From Trachelipus rathkii (Eukaryota; Arthropoda; Malacostraca; Isopoda; Trachelipodidae): a stretch of 10,000 bases of DNA. Made by a program: the position numbers and the translations under genes. The notes beneath the pieces are model-generated. The model was not told where the DNA came from, searched no databases, and worked only from the letters and a program-made list of their open reading frames with translations. Positions 1 through 6,244 of the stretch are shown here, one piece after another (the stretch's first letter is position 1; each line of letters opens with the position of its first letter). The stretch is from positions 1 through 10,000 of the forward strand of contig JABUQX010078379.1 in assembly GCA_015478945.1 (NCBI GenBank). Direction: 5' to 3'.

Positions 1-33
1 CTGGGCCCAGAAATATATGATATCCATAAAGAT

Positions 34-34
34 G

Positions 35-73
<39 letters not shown>

Positions 74-115
74 TATATATGTGTGTGTGTGATGTGTTAA
101 ATATTCATAATCGCA
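34..115. repeat. (TA)n/(GT)n microsatellite, tail of the adjacent SINE-like unit
   Basis: An almost pure TA run passes into GTGTGTGTGTG and then AT-rich DNA. Read on the minus strand, it follows directly after the tRNA-like unit as (CA)n then (TA)n, which is the usual position for the simple-sequence tail of a SINE. That it is the tail rather than an independent microsatellite is inference. Confidence 0.85.
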
Positions 116-258
116 ATTTTATTATTTAGATCTTAAACAAAGAACATATAGTGGGAAGGTAAAGATTTCTACCTTCTCCGGGATTGAACCACCGCGTTTT
201 GCGACGGAGGACAATATACTCGATGCTTTACCAAGAAATGATCGTAGAAGGTTGAAAT
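116..258 (-). mobile_element. tRNA-derived SINE-like unit (decayed)
   Basis: On the minus strand, 252 to 173 reads like a tRNA of about 80 nt. It has an acceptor-like 5' arm CCTTCT that pairs with a 3' AGAAGG, a D-arm/A-box-like stretch TGGTAAAGCATCGA (233-220), a central arm, and a B-box-like GGTTCAATCCC (190-180). A body of about 60 nt follows (AAGGTAGAAATCTTTACC and on), then an AT-rich segment and a (CA)n/(TA)n tail. This order of tRNA head, short unrelated body and simple tail is the usual SINE layout. The T-stem pairs poorly and the anticodon arm seems to have lost a base, so it is not a working tRNA. I cannot assign the tRNA isotype or name the family. A lone tRNA pseudogene is the alternative. 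Confidence 0.6.
180..233 (-). promoter_or_regulatory. Relic RNA polymerase III internal promoter (A and B boxes)
   Basis: The B-box-like GGTTCAATCCC (complement of 180-190) matches the GGTTCRANTCC consensus well. The A-box-like segment (complement of 220-233) is a weaker match. Their separation of about 30-40 nt is normal for tRNA-type promoters. Whether it is still active cannot be told from the sequence. Confidence 0.5.
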
Positions 259-259
259 T

Positions 260-481
260 TGGTGAGTGTATAGAAGAGGGTGAATGAAATAGAGTCCTGA
301 TGTTGTTAAGTGCCTGAGCTGATTCCGGACACAGAATGGAATTCTGGCTCCAGAGCCAAATTGAGTCAAATGAGGTGTTAATGTATATGTATTCAACGAC
401 GTAGATTCCGAATTTGAGGGTTTCAAAACCCTTAAAGGTGTCTGATCCCCTAGATGCCGCAGGAGGGGATGGAGATTTCAT
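260..481 (-). other. Hairpin-rich block; 119-codon open frame of doubtful meaning
   Basis: Three perfect short inverted repeats lie close together: TGGCTC/GAGCCA at 345-358 with a 2-nt loop, AGGGTTT/AAACCCT at 417-432 with a 2-nt loop, and ATCCCCT/AGGGGAT at 445-470 with a 12-nt loop. The minus strand also has an open frame, 481-122, that begins with ATG and runs through this block and then through the tRNA-like unit. A second overlapping minus frame is open as well. The protein resembles nothing I recognise, and it reads through an RNA-type repeat, so I treat it as chance. The block sits directly 5' of the tRNA-like head and could be an older repeat into which the SINE inserted. Confidence 0.35.
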
Positions 482-870
482 TGGTAAATGACTTTTAACA
501 TGAAAATAATTAGTTCCTTTTTTTTAATATGAATTTAGGGAGAGCTACTAAAATTTATTTTTTTTTCTTACTGTTATAATATTTACCTTCAACTAAACCT
601 TAAGAAAAAAACTGAACTAAGAGCTAAAGGAGCCAATGAGTAAACTGCTCAAATTACAGCGCTGCGTCCATCATGCTTATTTCTGTTTATTTTGTTGTAA
701 TATTTATGAGAGCTTCTACTCTTTCAATTGTGATGGAAAGAAAAACATTTTGGTAAGTACAAATTTATAAATTAATGATTAGCAGTATTGATCCACAAAA
801 ATTATAATAGAGATCATAGGAATACCACTACTAAAGGCACTTACTCTTGTACAATTTTGATTTCAATTTT
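482..870. other. Unassigned AT-rich stretch
   Basis: About 390 bp between the hairpin block and the next (AT)n tract. I see no repeat-family or protein-family match on either strand. It holds several T runs and one short plus-strand ORF, described separately. Confidence 0.5.
636..770 (+). other. 44-codon ORF with internal 5' splice-site hexamer (doubtful exon)
   Basis: An ATG at 636 in the context GAGCCAATGA opens 44 codons to a TAA at 768-770. The peptide starts MSKLLKLQRCVHHAYFC and is rich in Cys, Tyr and Phe. GTAAGT at 753-758 begins exactly at a codon boundary, so the piece could in principle be a coding exon of about 39 codons ending in a phase-0 donor. Against this, the length is within chance, there is no convincing acceptor upstream, no known domain is visible, and everything around it is repeat relic. 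I would not annotate it as a gene without transcript support. Confidence 0.1.
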
Positions 871-871
871 C

Positions 872-901
872 CTATATATATAATGATAATCTATCTATAT
901 T

Positions 902-934
<33 letters not shown>

Positions 935-1005
935 GTATTAATATATATATATTATATATATATAAGATATATACTATTATATACTATATATATATATATA
1001 TATAT
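872..1005. repeat. (AT)n microsatellite, interrupted
   Basis: A near-continuous alternating TA tract with short breaks. It ends just before the first recognisable base of the plus-strand LINE. An apparent Ile/Tyr-rich open frame across it is only the repeat translated. Confidence 0.95.
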
Positions 1006-1010
1006 TGTGC

Positions 1011-2597
1011 AACAAAGGTTTTACGGAGGGTAACGGTTGGAGGAGGATGTAATAGTCCTTGTATATAAGGAAGGGGGTAAGGGTAACTGTAGAATTATAG
1101 GGGGATTAGTTTATTGAGTGTTTGCATAGGGAAAGAATATTCCTGCTGGTATGTTTGGCGAAAGAGTGGTGTCGAGTGACTGGAGGGACGTTGGTGAAGA
1201 ACAGGTGCATTAAAGTGGTTTAAGAGGATGTGTGGGAATCAAAATCTTTACTTGGAACAAATATTGGAAAAATGAGAGAAGAATGAATTGTAATTAGGTG
1301 TTTATGGATTTGCAACAGGCGTATGATAGGATTAATAGGAACCTATGGCAGGGTTAGTGATATATGGTGTTGTGGTAGGCTTCTGAATGGAATTCAAAAG
1401 TATGTATGTATGACGTTGGTGAAGCGTGTGTAAGATAAATGGATTTTAAAGTGATTGGTTTAATAATAATAGTGGAGTGAGGCGGGATGTGTATGTCTCC
1501 TTGGTTATTCAATTTGTTATATGGATGGGGTTTTGAAGGAATTATAGGTGGGGGTGATAGGGGAAGGTGTTAGAATGAAAGGAGAATGGAAGAGAGTCGG
1601 AGGTGCTCCTACATGTATCATGTGCGATGATTTGGTTTTTGTGTGTTTTGTACGTAGAGCCGGATTGGCAGGGTGATGTAAAGGAGGAATCTTGAAAATA
1701 AACGTAATCAAGAGTAAGGTTATGGTTGTGAGTTACGGACGACGCTGAGTGAGTGAGGCGTGCCAGCCGTGAGATTGGATAGGAGAGTGGCCGTGAGTTA
1801 TAGACAGATGATAGTACTGAGATGTAACATCCACCGATCTTCACATACAAAAAGAGCACGAGAGTAAAGTGCAGAGAGAGTGAAGAAGGAAGTTGTGAAT
1901 GGTAGGAGGTGGCTGGCAATTAAATCTTTGGTGATGTAAAGGACTAGTCTGAGTGGCTATTGTTTTGCATGGAGGTATGTGTTACCTGTGTTTTAATGTA
2001 TAGTAGTGAGACTATGTGTTCAGATGGACAGTAAAGTACAATGTTTTCCGATGGACAATCTTAGGGCGTGTTTTTGTGAGAAGAATTGATAAAATGAGGA
2101 TGAACGTATTAGGGAGTTTGTGGTGTGAAGAAAAGAGTAAATGAGAGAAATAAATGAAAGTACATGAGATGGTTGGCGTCATTGGAAAAGGATGGATATA
2201 GTCGGTGTGGTTAGTGGATTATATGGTGAGTAGCGGGAATCGACCGGCTGGGAGAGAAAAAAAAGTGGATTTGAGTCAGAAAAGAATGCCTGGAGGAGAG
2301 CAATATGAGTTTGGCACGAGGCGAGAAGAAATGTGCATAATAGAAGGTGAATGGCGGGTTTTGAGAGGGGGTATGGTTGTGGGGCCACCCAGCCACAGGG
2401 AGGGTCCGTCATTGATGAAGCCCTATGTGGTGGATTTTCTGATGCGACGATTCTCATGTAAGGGTTAATAGGGTGCGATAGGCTGGGCTTCTTGTTCGAC
2501 TTGCGTATGTTCTTCTACTACTTTTTGCTTCCGTGCAATGTGATGCACCTTACCCCCGGTCAATGGGGAAAGAAAGTTGGTGATGATGATGATGACG
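1011..2597 (+). mobile_element. Decayed RTE-like non-LTR retrotransposon (LINE), 5'-truncated
   Basis: The reverse transcriptase of a LINE is recognisable as collinear motif pieces spread over frames. Around 1060-1135, YKEGGKGNCRIIGG resembles the YKGKGD.RNCRNYRGI segment that precedes the RT core. VFMDLQQAYDRINR at 1298-1339 is the first catalytic-Asp box (MDL.KAYDRV). MSPWLFNL at 1493-1516 follows a broken GVRQGC-type box. MCDDLVFV at 1620-1643 is the YADD catalytic box with the aromatic residue lost but both Asp kept. LKINVIKSKVMVV starts at 1692. Downstream are GVKKRVNERNK at 2122-2154 and, at 2205-2468, a frame containing RPAGREKK and EGEWRVLRGG, like the GRPRKRW...DR.EWR..VRG end of these proteins. 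Many stops and frameshifts separate the pieces, so it is dead. A short 3' UTR ends in GATGATGATGATGACG, the kind of short-unit tail known for RTE-type elements. No endonuclease domain is visible, so it is 5'-truncated at the (AT)n tract. The clade assignment is tentative. Confidence 0.85.
2469..2597 (+). repeat. 3' UTR and (GAT)n tail of the RTE-like LINE
   Basis: After the last open piece (stop at 2466-2468) there are about 110 bp of non-coding DNA, followed by TGATGATGATGATGACG ending near 2597 and then TA repeats. A trinucleotide-unit tail in place of poly(A) is what RTE-type LINEs show. It fixes the orientation and the 3' boundary of the element. Confidence 0.7.
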
Positions 2598-2852
2598 TTT
2601 TATATATAATATATATATATATGATATATATATATATAGTTTATATAATATATAATATATAATATAATAAATATATATATATTATAATATATATATATAT
2701 TATATATATATAATTATATATTAATTATATATAATATATATTATATATATATATATATTATATACTTATATATATAATATATATATATATATATTATATA
2801 ATATATATATATATATATATTATATTTAATATAATTATATATATATATATAT

Positions 2853-2886
<34 letters not shown>
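2598..2886. repeat. (AT)n microsatellite, about 290 bp, interrupted
   Basis: Alternating TA with scattered doubled bases (TAATA, ATTATA). It starts directly at the (GAT)n tail of the plus-strand LINE. Such tracts are self-complementary and prone to cruciforms and to length errors in assemblies. Confidence 0.95.
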
Positions 2887-2890
<4 letters not shown>

Positions 2891-3103
2891 GATAAGGCGA
2901 ATCAGAACGATAACGAACTAGAATGAAAACTTTTATAAGCATTTCAGTATTCATTATTCTTTTCACAAGAGAAGGGACAATAAGAAAATTTTGCTTATGA
3001 AACTTGTTCTTTCCAACTGACAATCTAAGAGAACTCCTTAATTTGCACGATTCCTCGCTTGACCGCACATTCCAACCTTAAGTTATTTATATGTTCCCAT
3101 TCA
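2887..3103. other. Unassigned stretch
   Basis: About 215 bp of mixed composition between an (AT)n tract and the subrepeats of the foldback region. A 60-codon open frame on the minus strand (3068-2886) has no recognisable motif and is within chance length. I see no similarity to other parts of the window. Confidence 0.5.
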
Positions 3104-3210
3104 GCAGTTCGGTTTCTCTCATTCATGTTCTTGTTCGGTTTGGTGCTTATGTTCTTGTTCGGTTCTGTTCTTGTTCAGTTTGGTTGCTCTCATTTATGTT
3201 CTTGGTCGAA
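3104..3210. repeat. Degenerate GTTCTTGTTCGGTT subrepeats (outer left arm)
   Basis: GTTCTTGTTCGGTT occurs exactly at 3127-3140 and 3151-3164. It recurs with one change at 3167-3180 (CAGTT for CGGTT) and partly at 3198-3208 (GTTCTTGGTCG). CTCTCATTYATGTTCTTG also occurs twice. The complement of the right-hand flank (about 4620-4690) carries a similar series, including GGTTTGCTTTGGTGCGTTTACG and TTTGGTTCTTGGG. The subrepeats may therefore be the outer parts of the inverted-repeat arms of the element between them. The homology of the two flanks is suggestive, not secure. Confidence 0.55.
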
Positions 3211-3232
3211 TTCGTTTTAATGTATCCTATCC

Positions 3233-3241
3233 TTTAAGGTA
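3233..3241. repeat. Possible target-site duplication, left copy (TTTAAGGTA)
   Basis: The same nine bases, in the same orientation, occur at 4611-4619, just outside the other terminal repeat. Nine bases is typical of Mutator-type insertions. Because CCTTTAAGG is itself nearly self-complementary and the flanks show some further inverted similarity, it could instead be part of longer arms. Confidence 0.45.
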
Positions 3242-3360
3242 GGGGATGGTTTGATATTTGCTCCGGGCTGAGCCCCATTTAGCCCCAAACTTGAAATGGA
3301 CCCAAAATTCTTAATTTTCTGCTATTTTGATCAAATTAAAAGCAAGTTTCTTATGTATTT
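3242..3360 (+). repeat. Left terminal inverted repeat
   Basis: Pairs with the complement of about 4490-4610. The best block is 3266-3316, containing GGCTGAGCCCCATTTAGCCC and later CCAAAATTCTTAATT. Its partner has GGCTGAACCCTATTTAGCCC and the same CCAAAATTCTTAATT. The outermost bases differ slightly (GGGGATGGTTT against TGGGAGGGTTT). Confidence 0.85.
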
Positions 3361-3574
3361 TCATTTTTTGAAAACCTATGTTTTTGTCATTTGATCCTCG
3401 TCCTACCTTTTTTTTCGAAATACTTCAAGCTTGAATATACAAAGATTGGACTATTACTTAAAAAATATCGAAAGGAAATATTGATATGACAACAAATCGG
3501 ATCAATGGTCGATTTTCAAAGCCTACTTTTTTGGGGTTTTGAAATTGAAGAATTGCAAAATAAAATTTTCTGGT

Positions 3575-3645
3575 CATCCGATCTGCATGAAATTTACAGG
3601 GCATTTTGTAGTCGGGGGAGTGTACATTTTTATTTAGATAATCTT
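3575..3645 (+). repeat. Foldback motif, copy 1
   Basis: Contains CATCCGATCTGCATGAAATT, TTACAGGGC and TAGTCGGGGGAG, then TTTTTATTTAGATAAT. Same orientation as copy 3 (3911-3982), opposite to copies 2 and 4. Confidence 0.8.
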
Positions 3646-3681
3646 TTTTGCATATGCAGTAGTTTTTGATTTGTCTGAAAC

Positions 3682-3712
3682 AAATTTTCCAAAAAAAAAA
3701 TTTGGAAATTTT
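3682..3712. repeat. Short AT hairpin inside the left arm
   Basis: AAATTTTCCAAA and TTTGGAAATTT form an inverted repeat around an A run. It lies between motif copies 1 and 2 and marks the centre of the smaller palindrome within the left arm. Confidence 0.6.
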
Positions 3713-3741
3713 ACCAAATTTTTTTTTCGAGATTACCAAAA

Positions 3742-3982
3742 ATTATCTAAGTCAAAAAAATATATCTCCCCCGACTATATACACACTGAAAAATTGATGT
3801 TGATCGGATGAGTAGGAAAAAATATTTCAATATTTCACTTTTTCTAAAAAAAAAAATTTATATTTGATAAAAAAGTGCAAATCATATTGATTATATATTT
3901 TTTTCTTCTACTCATCCGATCAACATCATATTTACAGGGCGTATATAGTCGGGCGAGATATATCTTTTTTACTTAGATAATT
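3742..3982. repeat. Central hairpin of the foldback element (motif copies 2 and 3)
   Basis: Copy 2 (3742-3815, minus orientation) and copy 3 (3908-3982, plus orientation) face each other. A 21-bp segment at 3795-3815 is perfectly complementary to 3908-3928. Further out, TCTCCCCCGACTATATAC pairs with GTATATAGTCGGGCGAGA with one mismatch, and ATTATCTAAGT pairs with ACTTAGATAAT. CACTTTTT (3836-3843) and AAAAAAGTG (3869-3877) continue the pairing towards an A/T loop. This central stem is better preserved than the outer arms. Confidence 0.85.
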
Positions 3983-4104
3983 TTTTTGTATACTCAAAAA
4001 AAGAAAAAATTTAAATTTCAAAAGATGATATTTTTTGGCTGTTATAGTATTGAGAGTGTAAGAGACAAATAACTGAGAGTATATATGACCGTTACTTTGA
4101 TTTA

Positions 4105-4180
4105 TGGGCCCTACATATACACACATACTTTCCCGACTACAAATACCCTGGAAATTTCATTCACATAGGATAACCAGAAA
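4105..4180 (-). repeat. Foldback motif, copy 4
   Basis: The complement reads TTTCTGGTTATCCTATGTGA, then GAAATTTCCAGGGTATTTGTAGTCGGG in pieces that match copy 1 (TTTCTGGTCATCCG, GAAATTTACAGGGCATTTTG, TAGTCGGG). It is the right-arm partner of copy 1. Confidence 0.75.
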
Positions 4181-4489
4181 TTTTTTCGGGGGGACAATTT
4201 TTCAATTTATCAAGAACCCCCTCATTGTCAAGAGGAAGAGTCCAGATGCAATCTATTATCGTTACAGTGCACTGTAAAGAATATTTCCTTCTCGAGATGT
4301 ACATACCACGTACGAGTCTACTAGAATATGCAGAAGGTTATGAGTTGAAGTCAAAGTAAAAACAAAAAATTTGTAGGAGTGTACGAAAATTCTAAAAAAC
4401 ATATTTCAAAGCAAAATGAAATACTGCCATAAGAAGATTCACTACAGCACACAATAAACACCTCTGAGAACGAACGGTTCTAATTGTCA

Positions 4490-4610
4490 GAAAAAGCTGC
4501 GGTCTTGCCTCTATTTTGATCATATTGGCTGAATAATTAAGAATTTTGGTTCCATCTAAGTTTGGGGGCTAAATAGGGTTCAGCCGCGGATCAATAATAA
4601 AACCCTCCCA
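4490..4610 (-). repeat. Right terminal inverted repeat
   Basis: Partner of 3242-3360, with the strongest match at 4535-4585. It has one extra C in the run of Cs and small differences at the tip. The right copy has more intact GC-rich outer DNA (GATCCGCGGCTGAACCC on the complement). Confidence 0.85.
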
Positions 4611-4770
4611 TTTAAGGTACCCAAGAACCAAAGCAAACGCAGAAGAGAACGTAAACGCACCAAAGCAAACCGTCCGCGAGAGCAGTTTGTTGAGTTCTCG
4701 TTGATCAAGCCTTACTGCCCTGACCAAACACTATATAGTTGGCTCTATTAGATCTCACCTTAATAGTATT
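4611..4770. other. Right flank of the foldback element, with degenerate subrepeats
   Basis: Begins with TTTAAGGTA, followed by AACCAAAGCAAACGCAGAAG and CGCACCAAAGCAAACCG, two related units carrying ACCAAAGCAAAC. On the complement they resemble the left-flank GTTCTTG/GGTTTGGTG series. From about 4690 to the (AT)n tract I recognise nothing. Confidence 0.45.
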
Positions 4771-4864
4771 TTATATATATATATTAATGATGTATATATA
4801 TTATCTATAATATATATAATATATATATATATATAATAATATATATATATTATATATATATATT
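4771..4864. repeat. (AT)n microsatellite
   Basis: Alternating TA with a few interruptions (TAATGATGTATATA). It ends in a short T run against the 46-bp LINE relic that follows. Confidence 0.9.
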
Positions 4865-4910
4865 TTTTTAAAGTTCACACCTCACGGGCATAGCCCTATT
4901 CAAGGGCTTA
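4865..4910 (-). mobile_element. 46-bp relic of a LINE 3' end
   Basis: CCTCACGGGCATAGCCC at 4880 onwards, continuing CTATTCAAGGGC, aligns with CCTCACGAGCAGGGCC at 6259 onwards, continuing TTTTCAAAGG, which is the 3' UTR end of the jockey-like LINE below. Both are on the minus strand. In both, the segment forms a hairpin; here it is AGCCCT/AGGGCT around five bases (4892-4908). Both abut an (AT)n tract on the 3' side. It is either a copy truncated almost to nothing or a SINE that shares the LINE tail. Confidence 0.55.
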
Positions 4911-5090
4911 TATATATATATATATATCTATATAATCTATATCATATATACAAAAAAATACATATATATATATATATATAACATATCATAGCTTCTATAT
5001 AACTATATAATATATATATATAACATTATATATATATATATATATATTATATATAAATACTATATATTATATATATATATATAATATATA

Positions 5091-5130
<40 letters not shown>
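4911..5130. repeat. (AT)n microsatellite, about 220 bp, interrupted
   Basis: Alternating TA with several breaks, including ATACAAAAAAATACAT near 4950 and ATCATAGCTTCTATATAAC near 4985-5005. The final 40 bases or so are pure TA. Confidence 0.95.
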
Positions 5131-5131
<1 letters not shown>

Positions 5132-5372
5132 TAATCATCATCATAAAAAATACATTTAAATTTGCTTTCCTTTCAATATAATTATGCTATCTAATACATC
5201 TACTTATTTACATATCTTACCATACTTATTAAACCAAATAATACTGGTTTTGAAGTTCAAGTCGAGAATAGACTTACACAACCAACACGAAGGTGAGCAA
5301 TATCGGTGTCACTTCCTCTTCTTTATTTGTAACTATGGAAACACATAGTGAACAATCTTTTGGTCTCCCTCA
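5131..5372. other. Unassigned island between (AT)n tracts
   Basis: About 240 bp of A/T-rich but non-repetitive DNA, starting CCTAATCATCATCAT and ending CTCCCTCATTAT. I find no inverted ends, no protein motif and no match elsewhere in the window. An open frame running from it into the next TA tract is an artefact of the repeat. Confidence 0.5.
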
Positions 5373-5475
5373 TTATATAATATATATTATATATATATAA
5401 TATATAATATATATTATATATTGATATTAACATATATATATATATATATATTATATAATAGGTATATGATATAAG

Positions 5476-5510
<35 letters not shown>

Positions 5511-5530
5511 GTATATAGTATATAATATAC
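5373..5530. repeat. (AT)n microsatellite, about 160 bp, interrupted
   Basis: Alternating TA broken by TTGATATTAAC near 5421 and GGTATATGATATAAG near 5461. Confidence 0.95.
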
Positions 5531-5548
5531 GTTAGATGATGGACATGA

Positions 5549-5662
5549 CATCCGCGCATCCGCATCTACCGCATTTGGGGAACATCGCACCTAAATTGCA
5601 TCCGCATTGCATCCGCATCGCATCCTCACTTACGGCACATCCGCATCCGCATCCGGCATCCT
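5549..5662. repeat. Degenerate CATCCG hexamer array
   Basis: CATCCG or CATCC occurs about nine times in 114 bp, including an uninterrupted CATCCGCATCCGCATCCGG near the end, alternating with GCATTG, GCATCG and ACATCG variants. On the complement it reads GGATGCGGATGCGGATGTG. Arrays of this kind are known as subterminal repeats of some hAT-like DNA transposons and as plain minisatellites. No terminal repeats or transposase are visible here, so the class stays open. Confidence 0.75.
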
Positions 5663-5799
5663 CTTTTAAAAAATGAGATGTTGATCGGAGTTTTCTAACA
5701 TTTGATTTTGAGTTAAAATGGATATTAAAATAGAATATGCATTTGGCTGCTTATCATGGGATGTTTATGGGAATAATTGTAATTTTGAATTTTTCGATT
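5663..5799. other. Short unassigned stretch
   Basis: About 135 bp of A/T-rich unique DNA between the CATCCG array and the long (AT)n tract. Nothing is recognised on either strand. Confidence 0.5.
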
Positions 5800-6243
5800 T
5801 ATATATATACTATAATATAATATATATATAGTATAATATATATTATATTATATATATTATATATATATTATATATATATATTATATTATTATATATATAT
5901 ATACTATAAATACTAAATAATATATATATATATAATTTATATAATATATATATATATTATATTATTTATATAGTATATATATTATATATAATATAATATA
6001 TTAAGAATATATATAATATATTATATTATATTATATATATATATATATATATTAATAATGTAAATAATATATATATATATATTTATTATAGTATATATAG
6101 TATAATATTATAAGTATATATATAGTATAATATATATATATTATATATATATAGTATTAGGTATATATATATAGGGTATTATATATAATATATATATAGC
6201 TATATAATATATTATATATAATTTAATATATATATTATAATTA
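5800..6243. repeat. (AT)n microsatellite, about 440 bp, the longest in the window
   Basis: Alternating TA with frequent TAATA and ATTATA breaks and a few non-A/T interruptions (AGTATT, GGGTATT, AGCTATA). It begins exactly beyond the 3' UTR end of the minus-strand jockey-like LINE, so in that element's orientation it is its tail. Confidence 0.95.
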
Positions 6244-6244
6244 C

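Larger units (their letters stand above)
3242..4610. mobile_element. Foldback-type element: nested palindrome with long inverted arms
   Basis: The two halves are inverted copies of each other through most of their length and meet at about 3858. The outer 100-120 bp are clear: 3266-3316 is matched by the complement of 4535-4585 with few differences. Inside, collinear similarity continues. For example, TCATTTTTTGAAAACCTATG (3361-3380) is echoed in the complement of about 4405-4425, and GAAAGGAAATATT (3470-3482) in the complement of about 4280-4290. The arms are about 600-750 bp, with extra DNA in the right arm. One motif of about 70 bp occurs four times in alternating orientation. No transposase frame is present, so it would be non-autonomous. 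The arms are diverged, which suggests age. TTTAAGGTA lies just outside each end (3233-3241 and 4611-4619) as a possible target duplication. Foldback elements and Mutator-type MITEs with long ends are the closest known categories; I do not recognise this family. Confidence 0.8.

Noticed and set aside
173..252. Functional tRNA gene
   Set aside because: The T-stem pairs poorly and the anticodon arm appears to have lost a base. The simple-sequence tail and extra body point to a SINE.
122..481. 119-codon minus-strand ORF as a real gene
   Set aside because: It reads through the tRNA-like repeat, overlaps another open frame, and has no recognisable domain.
636..770. Coding exon of a host gene
   Set aside because: The only support is an ATG and a GTAAGT; the length is within chance and no acceptor or domain is visible. 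It is kept only as a low-confidence feature.
847..1068. Ile/Tyr-rich open frames across TA tracts (also at 5323-5565 and 8468-8866)
   Set aside because: Alternating TA translates as Tyr-Ile repeats without stops; these are the microsatellite itself.
2205..2468. Plus-strand 87-codon ORF as an independent small gene
   Set aside because: Its residues match the C-terminal end of the LINE polymerase that surrounds it; it is a surviving open piece of that relic.
3575..4180. CRISPR array, because one motif occurs four times
   Set aside because: The copies alternate in orientation, are diverged and unevenly spaced, and the surroundings are eukaryotic repeats.
3798..5692. GATGTTGATCGGA shared between the foldback motif and 5679-5692
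   Set aside because: A single 13-base match is about what chance gives in 10 kb, and the similarity does not extend to either side.
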